From positions 248,001 through 312,000 of the forward strand of contig NZ_JARBUY010000005.1 of the NCBI RefSeq assembly GCF_028882255.1: a DNA stretch of 64,000 bases, given 5' to 3'. Shown here piece by piece: positions 53,501 through 59,562 of this stretch. The notes under the pieces were generated by a model that had not been told where the DNA came from, ran no database searches, and saw only the letters and a list, made by a program, of their open reading frames with translations. How positions within the stretch are numbered: the stretch's first letter is position 1; the number at the start of each line of letters is the position of its first letter. The stretch is from Maribacter polysaccharolyticus (GTDB lineage Bacteria; Bacteroidota; Bacteroidia; Flavobacteriales; Flavobacteriaceae). The position numbers were made by a program, and so were the translations under genes.

Positions 53501-56134
53501 ATCGGCACACCCTTCAGCATCCTCAACCGATAGCGTATACGTGCCAGGTACTGAAAGATTACCAAAAGTACTTCCCGACTTAGGACCTACCGTTGTACCC
53601 CCTCCAGGGTAAACCAATGTATATCTATACGTTCCCCAACCCCCAGTGGCATTGGCGACAACACGACCTAAATTACCATTGGCACAGGTCATATCGGTTA
53701 CGACACTCGTACTTAAGTCGATTGGAGAAGCTTCTTGTATATCGAATGAAGCCGTATCGGTACAACCTGTATCGGCATCGGTAACCGTAATGGTATAGGT
53801 GCCGGTTCCTGAAAGTGGCAGCACGACTTCGGAATCGCTTTGTGGACCACCGGAGTACAGACCACCATTGATATCATAGGTATAGTTGTTGGCAAAACCA
53901 TCGATCAAGAATGTTCCGGTTCCATCAGTGGCCCCGTTACAAACATTCAGATCTCCGCCCGATTTCACCCGTGCACGAATGGAACTTATTACCGCAGGTG
54001 TAAACCCTTCTATATAGGTACACCCATTAACGTCAGTTATCTGAAATATATAAGAGGTACTGGTACTCAGCCCTACGAAGGTATCACTACCCCCATTGTC
54101 GATACTGCCCGGACTGATCACCGAATAATTGGCTATTGCAGCACTGGAGGTAGCCGTCAATTGCACATCGGAAGTCCCCAAAGCACAATTGATATTGCTT
54201 TGTACAAAATCGATATCAGTTGGTGGATCAACATCCAAAATGGTTATCGGGGTCAATTCCAATCGGCATCCGCCACCATCCTCTATCATTGGGGTATAGG
54301 TGCCTGGGGATAAATCGGTATACGATGTGGTACTTGTAAAATTGAGTCCGTCAATACTAAAGACATAGCCACTACCGGAACCTCCTGTAAAAGGTCCCAC
54401 GAAATCTATTTGACCCCCATTGGTACCGCCACTACCGTCACAGGTACGATCGGAAATTTTCGTTGCCGAGCCCGAAATGACCCCTACGCTTGAAACGGTA
54501 ACATCGGCCAATGGCAAGGTACATTCGAATCCGCCCTGCTGGTAACGCACTTCTATTTCATCATAAAGGGTACCTGAAGAAGCGGCTGAAACCGTAATTT
54601 CAGGGGTAGACACCCAAGCATCGGAACTATTGACCCTATAGGAAAGGTTATATCCCCGTGCATCGGTGACATTGAAACTTATTTTAGCCCCACCATTGGA
54701 ACAGGTTCCATCGGTCCCACTTGCCGTTACCGACGGCGGCAATAAAGTTTCGACATTTGCCGTAGCGGTAATGGTACAACCATTACTATCGGTGATTACG
54801 ATATCATAAGGACCATCGGAGGTAACCGTATAGGTTGTTGAACCCGAATCTGTGGAGGCATCACCAAATGAAGGTTGTGAAGCCCCGCCATTAACCGTAT
54901 AGGAATAGGGCGCTGCCCCTCCCGAAGCATTTATGGTAATATCAACGTCCGAAATGACATTGGGTGCAATGGTACACCCAAAACTACTGTTCACTTCCGT
55001 AGAGGCATCAAGGGCGGTCAAGCCGTCCCCAATGACGATAGGGTTTCCAAAGTCATCCAAACTTTCCTGAGGTGGATCGATCCCATTCAATAGGTCCCCT
55101 GTACATTGATAGGTTTCCACCTGTACCGTATATGTTCCAAAACCGACCGCTGAAAAGGTATAGGGGTTGTCCGATATATAGGCCGTAAACTCTTGGGCAA
55201 CACCACTTTCATCCAATAGGGTATACTTATAAGGTCCGGGAACATTGTTCGCCGTTACTTCGATAGAACCTGTTTCCCCATAGCATTGGGCATCAACAAA
55301 AGTTACCCCGATATCAAGACTCTGCTCCTCGATGGTTATGGGTTCATATGGGTATTCACACGTACCGGCCGTGTCCTGTAACCTTGCCTTGACATTATAG
55401 GTCCCAGGGGCCAAATCGGTAAAAATCGGACCTTGCCAAGGACCATAACCACTACCGCTATCAATGCTGAATTCATAGGAACTCGATAAATTGGTTATTT
55501 GTATCCTTCCGGGCACATCACAGATGTAATCTTCCTTTACATAGGTCTGTGTAATCGTACTTTTCTTTACCTTAAAATAATAATAAGGTCCGGTGCCATT
55601 GACACGAACCCTGAATTCCGCACCTGTTGTCGAAGGTATTGAACTGGCATCGATCGTGTAATTCTGTGAAGTGCTGACCTCAGTATAACATGAATTATCC
55701 GTTTCGGGGCAATCCTCATTGATATCGGTAGAACAAGACCCCCCTAAAATCTCCCAGGAAACCGAGCTATAGGGCGCTCCAGACAAGGAAATGACCCTAT
55801 CATCGGAATCCCCGCAAAGATTGAATCGCGCAATGGTACTCCCATCGTTCGCGCAACCCTCCTCTTCATCTGCCCCCTGAATGATCGTGGTGAACATGGG
55901 CGTAGGCGCTGCCATCTTTTCGGTTTTGCCGTTCGCAAAAACAATATGGGTATCTTTTTTTTCCGTAAATCCAGCTTCAGACTCGGGGTTATCGACAGCG
56001 ACAGCTTTTTCAAGGACCTCAGAAATCCCGGCCAAGACGTTACGGTCATAGTTCGCAATAGCCGTGGTGCAAACTACAGAGAATAGCAACAGCAATAAAG
56101 CATATAAAATATGCCGTGGGCTTTTTGAAACCAT
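47555..56134 (-). CDS. Giant SprB-like adhesin, T9SS type B sorting domain
   Basis: This exported, surface-attached protein of 2,859 residues has an N-terminal signal peptide (ILYALLLLLFSVVCTT). It then carries roughly 27 immunoglobulin-like SprB-type repeats of about 80-110 residues, each with a pattern like YTVNGG, a turn, then VTDSNGC with a conserved cysteine. It ends in a type B C-terminal domain: NFFTPDGDNNNDVWAP, KIYDRYGR, SGDYWYVV and a final FTLYR. This domain directs type IX secretion and is typical of gliding adhesins. The protein is acidic and rich in Thr, Ser and Gly. No SprF/PorP-like partner gene flanks it. Confidence 0.93.
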   Translation of the reverse strand: MVSKSPRHILYALLLLLFSVVCTTAIANYDRNVLAGISEVLEKAVAVDNPESEAGFTEKKDTHIVFANGKTEKMAAPTPMFTTIIQGADEEEGCANDGSTIARFNLCGDSDDRVISLSGAPYSSVSWEILGGSCSTDINEDCPETDNSCYTEVSTSQNYTIDASSIPSTTGAEFRVRVNGTGPYYYFKVKKSTITQTYVKEDYICDVPGRIQITNLSSSYEFSIDSGSGYGPWQGPIFTDLAPGTYNVKARLQDTAGTCEYPYEPITIEEQSLDIGVTFVDAQCYGETGSIEVTANNVPGPYKYTLLDESGVAQEFTAYISDNPYTFSAVGFGTYTVQVETYQCTGDLLNGIDPPQESLDDFGNPIVIGDGLTALDASTEVNSSFGCTIAPNVISDVDITINASGGAAPYSYTVNGGASQPSFGDASTDSGSTTYTVTSDGPYDIVITDSNGCTITATANVETLLPPSVTASGTDGTCSNGGAKISFNVTDARGYNLSYRVNSSDAWVSTPEITVSAASSGTLYDEIEVRYQQGGFECTLPLADVTVSSVGVISGSATKISDRTCDGSGGTNGGQIDFVGPFTGGSGSGYVFSIDGLNFTSTTSYTDLSPGTYTPMIEDGGGCRLELTPITILDVDPPTDIDFVQSNINCALGTSDVQLTATSSAAIANYSVISPGSIDNGGSDTFVGLSTSTSYIFQITDVNGCTYIEGFTPAVISSIRARVKSGGDLNVCNGATDGTGTFLIDGFANNYTYDINGGLYSGGPQSDSEVVLPLSGTGTYTITVTDADTGCTDTASFDIQEASPIDLSTSVVTDMTCANGNLGRVVANATGGWGTYRYTLVYPGGGTTVGPKSGSTFGNLSVPGTYTLSVEDAEGCADTFSFDLTPLDAPTISLDTAASDFCYDPSFGATATVTSTAGTAPLSGHQYRINGGGLQASPTFTGLTPGNYTIEVVDGNNCSDDLSITIEPQLRVSTSIETEIPCGGTPGTIRVSVTGGYTSGLGTKQYQVSADNGATWGALTTFTSNSFLYDTTLDGDYIFRIFDENTTNSACVAESEPIYLAPPASLDPPTVDPTPVSCGAAANGRIVITPDATSGVPPYEINFDNRGWGSQSAFSDLAVGTYDLEIRDARGCLYTGTVDILTDSTPTPDASVSEISALCATGTVSGGIMINNVTDGTANFSFVIEDSFGNFITRQDDVDLTAFPLSITDTALVPGDYRVITLDDNGCTDEDYVTITTNEVVITPIPPAIPITCDDSGFTYAVSVSGGSGAYEIKLEHQPAYYALNDTPAVNDHTFSNATDGIQYGVAYTVMVLDTGTGCIYEQEIPPIDGPSTLAVTATTNPAACYPSTDGEILYEITGFIIGDDLDIELFNEQDGSTIPLESAVTTTTDPHTGSYNAPYGDYQIIVTNLTDTCTDAVAVTIDQNLPAIDILETAPANCNADGSITVQGRGGDGGPYTFAFMPQGNTPVAGNYVSETTFFGSAGDYDVYVMDSSGCSSFAIASIIPVDDAPVITTTVINQCDFTSTAFDITVSVPFTVDTPLFSLGGDEQYGVLNGLGTLYEHTYVVSSPGDYIVEVVDANGCSATATATVYEFLSASGTFTTDTTCNDADGEITIQTTGGSGDFTFELTGFDYNLNAVSITQNSDVFTGLFPGTYSVHVVDNIMFDGTDYCDFTIPSIYLEAAVSPVIGTTTVHDITCFGDNDGSIDIALQAGTDVDGPISYELVDFSSRASISTNNSGSFPNLSQGSYEVIVTSARNCEVLSGELVIDEPDAFAITASAPPFACESGANRYSSTTITVSVDPSNPGTVGSGYQYSITGYSDYQSSNTFEIVDNGSNQDITVYAIDGNGCQTYFDLPTLATPDDIISSIIEVDALNCNDDERVRIQVSGTTDFTVSAVSVAAITPVTNTPGNDYVDMYLPIAGDYIFEVTDNIGGCTYPMPVHTVVEPIIPTVVISEAKAVSCFNPGNDGELYIEVTTYTGAYTYNVYSASDTGKTTVLSTGTFNTANNPETITGLTGGNFFVEVISDDIPFCTSDSNTATIRTPNGELEVTAIEVGNTGCNDDSGEIEATGQGGWDSSPYEYRLLLSTDGGSTYTTEVVPFSNNSEFENLPSGDYQVEIQDVEGCTDTFEISLDAVPQIDAGIREPLALQCPGGNNAVLEAYDPTSGDATTALAGATGGYPGAGYNYRLLYLNSNDNTDIASSSGLQNTPTFIGATGGFISEGWYAIEVSSSYDCVFVTEPYYVDPPPAVQPKLVQTKVPGCGGMGEMQLTIENPDPLFTYEYLALENGIPVGGYTDMTGTTELFTGVSGITYQFNVRKKNSLNVCPAVTSNGITMTDATGITLFANLPDDISCASELDGRIESFTSGGVGDNLFYLYTGDPVDAFSPSATATLVRGPQNYGTFEGLDAASDYYVVVTSGDTCSDIAGPFEIVRPDPIIFDATPIPVSCYGEEDGAITIEVISGGVGLVQFAIAPYFNEFFSDPLNPGTYTFDELAVGSYEILIQDENGCFEKDVITITEPTVVSVDDVITTPETCIGFADGTAQLTVSGGTPFVDPLTSVTYYETMLVGPDSDGSEVFVRNDDLIFENLEGGETYIVFIQDANMCGTDALLPIEIGVDLTAEAIVQYGCEGIFPYNSVSIEMQETGLMSQLLFSLDVDDINLADTQTTWGDLSAGDHTIYIYHENGCTSFEEFTLENYEPLIIEGVKTGPNELTVTASGGFGGYEFFFQGESYGSENVFTTNESVTVTATVIDQNGCEAEVTIPFEFTGMLEIPNFFTPDGDNNNDVWAPGNREFFPNIEVKIYDRYGRVVAELDAVKNWDGYYDGSPVPSGDYWYVVNANDKNKIRYVGHFTLYR

Positions 56135-56153
56135 AGGTTAAGTCTGTTATGGT

Positions 56154-56189
56154 AAGAATATACTTTTATTGGGGTCAAAGTATATTCTT
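56154..56189. promoter_or_regulatory. Perfect 13-bp inverted repeat before the adhesin gene
   Basis: AAGAATATACTTT (56154-56166) and AAAGTATATTCTT (56177-56189) are exact complements around a ten-base centre (tattggggtc). The dyad is 20 bases upstream of the adhesin ATG and 86 upstream of the divergent sugar-dehydrogenase ATG. It looks like an operator or a leader-RNA hairpin in the adhesin's 5' region. Confidence 0.7.
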
Positions 56190-56274
56190 TAGCGTATTTA
56201 TATAAACTTATATTTTTCTAATTATCTTTAGGCTGCTAAGCCTTTCCTATAATATTTAATTTTAACGTAGAAAT

Positions 56275-57396
56275 ATGAAGAATAGTATTACATACCTTTA
56301 TTTATTCGTTATAACGCTGAATTTTTCCTGTGCACAGGATACTGAAAATAAGGCAAATACAGCAAAGGACATTCCTTTTTCCGAGGAGCTTTTCATCGAT
56401 GGGCTACAGATTCCATGGGGCATGGCGTTTCTTCCCGATGGCAGTATGTTGATTACCGAAAAATCAGGAACCCTCATTCATTTTAAAGATGGAAAAAAAA
56501 CACTTGTCGACAATGTCCCCGAGGTTTATGTCAGGGGTCAAGGTGGTTTAATGGATATTTTTCTACATCCCGATTATGAAAACAATGGTTGGCTGTATAT
56601 GACCTACGCTTCCAAAGAAGGGAGTGAAAAAGGAGGCCATACTGCCTTGATGCGGGCAAAACTAAAGAACAACGCCCTATATGACAATGAATTACTGTAT
56701 AAAGCAGGGCCGAATACCACAAAAGGGCAACACTTTGGATCACGCATTGCCTTTGATGATGAAGGCTATCTTTATTTCTCGATCGGCGAACGTGGTGCAA
56801 GGGACGTAAATCCGCAGGATATTACCAAGGATGGTGGAAAAATATACAGACTGAACGACAATGGAAGTATTCCTGGGGACAATCCTTTTGTCGACGCTGA
56901 AAATGCCAAGACTGCCATCTATAGTTATGGCCATCGAAATCCCCAAGGGCTTATAAAACACCCTGTAACCGGGGCGATATGGGAACACGAACACGGGCCA
57001 AGAGGTGGCGATGAAATCAATATCATCAAAAAGGGCGCGAATTACGGTTGGCCGGTAATTACCTACGGTATCAATTACAGTGGAACGCCCATTACCGATA
57101 AAACCGAAATGGAAGGTATGGAACAACCCAACCATTACTGGGTTCCTTCAATAGCCCCTAGCGGAATGGCATTCGTAACCTCTGACAAGTACAAAAATTG
57201 GAAAGGCAGCTTATTGGTGGGATCTTTGGTCTTTCAATATTTAGAGCGACTCACCCTGGAGGGCACGAAAGTAATCCACCGTGAAAAATTACTGGAAAAC
57301 AAGGGAAGGGTACGCGATGTTCGCCAAGGTCCGGACGGTCTTATTTATGTAGCCGTTGAAGGGAAAGGAATTTATAGATTAAACCCAAAACAATAA
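56275..57396 (+). CDS. PQQ-type sugar dehydrogenase (Asd/GDH-B like) lipoprotein
   Basis: This probable lipoprotein of 373 residues (lipobox NFSC, Cys19) has the six-bladed propeller of the soluble glucose/sorbosone dehydrogenase family. Early it has GLQIPWGMAFLPDG and DIFLHPDYENNGWLYMTY, then HFGSRIAFDDEGYLYFSIG, GHRNPQGL with the catalytic histidine, and the end segment VRDVRQGPDGLIYVAVEG. It would oxidise an aldose in the periplasm or at the surface with PQQ as cofactor. The cytochrome c encoded eight bases downstream is the likely electron acceptor. Substrate unknown. Confidence 0.9.
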   Translation: MKNSITYLYLFVITLNFSCAQDTENKANTAKDIPFSEELFIDGLQIPWGMAFLPDGSMLITEKSGTLIHFKDGKKTLVDNVPEVYVRGQGGLMDIFLHPDYENNGWLYMTYASKEGSEKGGHTALMRAKLKNNALYDNELLYKAGPNTTKGQHFGSRIAFDDEGYLYFSIGERGARDVNPQDITKDGGKIYRLNDNGSIPGDNPFVDAENAKTAIYSYGHRNPQGLIKHPVTGAIWEHEHGPRGGDEINIIKKGANYGWPVITYGINYSGTPITDKTEMEGMEQPNHYWVPSIAPSGMAFVTSDKYKNWKGSLLVGSLVFQYLERLTLEGTKVIHREKLLENKGRVRDVRQGPDGLIYVAVEGKGIYRLNPKQ

Positions 57397-57404
57397 CCGC
57401 GAAG

Positions 57405-57809
57405 ATGAAGCATGTACGAACCATAACCTTACTTCTTCTTTTTGGACTGGGAAACCTTTACGCCCAAGAGACTGCCTTAAAAGCCAGTATGGAAAGAGGA
57501 AGTGAAATATATAACGATTTCTGTGTGGCCTGTCATATGCCTACCGGCGAAGGCATCCCTTTTGTCTTCCCCCCTTTGGCAAATTCCGATTATTTAATGC
57601 AGCAAAGAACGGCAAGCATTAAAGGAGTGAAATTCGGACAGGAGGGGGAACTGGTCGTAAACGGTGAGACTTACAACAACACCATGGCCTCCATGGGTCT
57701 GGAAGATGGGGAAATTGCGGATGTCATGAATTATATTTTAAATTCATGGGGCAATTCATCAAATGAAATGGTTACTGTTGAGGAAGTGGAAGCCGTTACC
57801 AAAGATTAG
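57405..57809 (+). CDS. Small exported c-type cytochrome
   Basis: This 134-residue protein has a signal peptide (residues 1-20) and one haem site, C40-V-A-C43-H44, followed by PTGEGIPFVFPPLANS. A late methionine cluster (TMASMGL) supplies the probable axial ligand. It looks like a class I cytochrome c of the type used by sugar and alcohol dehydrogenases. It starts eight bases after the PQQ-type enzyme gene and probably accepts its electrons. It converges closely with murQ (two bases). Confidence 0.92.
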   Translation: MKHVRTITLLLLFGLGNLYAQETALKASMERGSEIYNDFCVACHMPTGEGIPFVFPPLANSDYLMQQRTASIKGVKFGQEGELVVNGETYNNTMASMGLEDGEIADVMNYILNSWGNSSNEMVTVEEVEAVTKD

Positions 57810-57811
57810 CC

Positions 57812-58624
57812 CTAGAGTTTTTCCGCATCCAATGCCTTCTTTACAGAACCATGTTTTTTAAGTAATTTTTCGGCCTGATCATAGGCTATGCCCAAACCTT
57901 CAACCAAATATCTGGTGCCACGGTCTACCAATTTGGTATTGGTCAGTTGCATATTCACCATTTTATTCCCCTTAACACGCCCGATTTTTATCATCAAGGC
58001 CGTGGTGATCATATTCAAGACCAATTTTTGGGAGGTACCACTTTTCATGCGCGTACTTCCGGTCACAAACTCAGGACCAACATTTACCTCGATAGGGATA
58101 TCCGCAACAACGGCCAACGGGGAACCCGGATTATTGGTGACACCGGCGGTCAGCAAACCGTGCTCCTTGGCTGCTTTTAGCCCGCCGATCACATAAGGCG
58201 TAGTTCCCGAAGCGGCGATACCCACAATAACATCATTTTCACCAACATCGTACTTTTTAAGATCCAACCATGCCTGGCCCTCATCATCTTCCGCATTCTC
58301 AACGGCCTTTCTGATCGCCGTATCCCCGCCGGCTATCAATCCGATGACACGATCATAAGGCATACCGAATGTTGGGGGAATTTCAGAAGCATCCAAAATC
58401 CCCAATCGACCACTGGTCCCGGCACCTATATAAAACAATCGACCACCTTTATCAAATCGTTCTGCCAAAGCATCGACCAATTCGGTGATTTGCGGAATGA
58501 CCTGGGCCACGGCAAGCGCCACCTTCTGATCCTCATTGTTCATACTTTGGAGGATGGTAGCAGTTGCCATATCTTCCAAATGATCATAATTGGAAGGAGT
58601 TTCGGTAATTTTTTTATACTTCAT
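57812..58624 (-). CDS. murQ: N-acetylmuramic acid 6-phosphate etherase
   Basis: This cytosolic lyase of 270 residues cleaves D-lactate from MurNAc-6-phosphate to give GlcNAc-6-phosphate in peptidoglycan recycling. It has a SIS sugar-isomerase domain with FYIGAGTSGRLGILDASEIPP, GIAASGTTPYVIGG and GSTRMKSGTSQKL, all characteristic of MurQ. It lies four bases after the deoR-type regulator on the same strand, so the two are co-transcribed. Its product joins the NagB pathway encoded divergently. No NagA deacetylase lies in view; the PIG-L domain fused to NagB could fill that place. Confidence 0.96.
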   Translation of the reverse strand: MKYKKITETPSNYDHLEDMATATILQSMNNEDQKVALAVAQVIPQITELVDALAERFDKGGRLFYIGAGTSGRLGILDASEIPPTFGMPYDRVIGLIAGGDTAIRKAVENAEDDEGQAWLDLKKYDVGENDVIVGIAASGTTPYVIGGLKAAKEHGLLTAGVTNNPGSPLAVVADIPIEVNVGPEFVTGSTRMKSGTSQKLVLNMITTALMIKIGRVKGNKMVNMQLTNTKLVDRGTRYLVEGLGIAYDQAEKLLKKHGSVKKALDAEKL

Positions 58625-58628
58625 AAAA

Positions 58629-59378
58629 TTATATAAGATGTACGTTGTTGTTCCTAAAAAGTTTTAGTTGGTCATCATCCGGAGTCAGTTCGGTAATCAT
58701 GGTACTTATGGCATTCATATCGCAGGTCTTATAGCGGTGTCTTGAATTCAATTTTTGGGAAATGCACAAAAGTATTGTTTTTTTTGAGGCCTGCATAATA
58801 GCTTTTTTCACTTGCACGATATCCCAATCAAAATCGGTCAAACCCTCTATGGCATCGACATACCCCGTACCTATAAATCCATAATCGACCCTTATTTGGG
58901 ATAAGGCATTTGTCGCATTGGCCCCAATGGCCACTTGTCCCTCTTTGGAAATTTTACCTCCAATGAAGATAACCTCCACATTGGGTTTCGTATTCAATTC
59001 CATGGCCACAGGTAAACTCATCGTAAAACAGGTGAGTTTCAATTCCGGTGGAATACTGCGGGCCAGCTCCATACAAGTGGTACCACCGTCAATAAAAATA
59101 ACGCCTTCGTTCTTTAATAGTTTAACTGCCTTTTCCGCAATGACCATTTTTTCCGATAGGGCATAAATATTGGCATTCCTGGTACTATCGGTGGTGAACC
59201 CCAATGAGATTGCCCCCCCATGCACTTTGCGCAATTTATTCTCCTTATCCAATTCCTTGACATCCCTACGTGCCGTATCGATGGAAACATCCAATTTCTC
59301 GGCAATGTCGGTAAGCAGCACCCTGTTATGCAACTCAACCTGTGACAATATCGCCTGGAGACGCTCTTCTTTTAACAT
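58629..59378 (-). CDS. DeoR/GlpR-family transcriptional regulator
   Basis: This cytosolic regulator of 249 residues has an N-terminal winged helix (about residues 5-58, with LTDIAEKLDVSIDTARRDV and KVHGGAI) and a C-terminal sugar-phosphate-binding DeoRC domain (IFIDGGTTCMELA, GTGYVDAIEGLTDFD). Its position between murQ and nagB suggests it senses an amino-sugar phosphate and controls both arms of the locus. A promoter (59399-59406) precedes it and a half-site (59421-59432) lies where the -33 box should be, so autorepression is likely. Confidence 0.9.
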   Translation of the reverse strand: MLKEERLQAILSQVELHNRVLLTDIAEKLDVSIDTARRDVKELDKENKLRKVHGGAISLGFTTDSTRNANIYALSEKMVIAEKAVKLLKNEGVIFIDGGTTCMELARSIPPELKLTCFTMSLPVAMELNTKPNVEVIFIGGKISKEGQVAIGANATNALSQIRVDYGFIGTGYVDAIEGLTDFDWDIVQVKKAIMQASKKTILLCISQKLNSRHRYKTCDMNAISTMITELTPDDDQLKLFRNNNVHLI

Positions 59379-59398
59379 ATTCGATGGTCTTGGTCATG

Positions 59399-59406
59399 CA
59401 AAGATA
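59399..59406 (-). promoter_or_regulatory. -7 promoter element for deoR-murQ
   Basis: On the minus strand the bases read TATCTTTG, an exact TAnnTTTG match 20 bases before the deoR ATG. The half-site 59421-59432 starts 14 bases upstream of it. Confidence 0.65.
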
Positions 59407-59420
59407 ATAAAAGAATTCAA

Positions 59421-59498
59421 TGCCGTTTTATTCCTATTCCATTAATCAAATTACATCTATTTTTAATTTTATAGCAATTTACAGCAAATAAAACGGCA
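59421..59498. promoter_or_regulatory. Paired operator half-sites between deoR and nagB
   Basis: TGCCGTTTTATT (59421-59432) and AATAAAACGGCA (59487-59498) are perfect 12-bp inverted copies with 54 bases between them, centre to centre 66 bases, a little over six helical turns. They sit just upstream of the two divergent -7 elements, as expected of operators for the DeoR-type protein, possibly with DNA looping. This is a strong sequence pattern; binding is inferred. Confidence 0.75.
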
Positions 59499-59526
59499 CA
59501 AAACTGCATATTGATTTTAAAATGTC

Positions 59527-59534
59527 TACATTTG
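59527..59534 (+). promoter_or_regulatory. -7 promoter element for nagB
   Basis: TACATTTG matches TAnnTTTG exactly, 28 bases before the nagB ATG. The operator half-site 59487-59498 ends 28 bases upstream of it, close to where the -33 contact would lie. Confidence 0.65.
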
Positions 59535-59562
59535 CCTTTCATTCAATATCAAGAATAGCCTT

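Noticed and set aside
47573-54313. Many plus-strand open frames of 60-204 codons opposite the adhesin
   Set aside because: They are shadows of an 8.6-kb gene with repeated composition; their translations are low in complexity and unlike known proteins.
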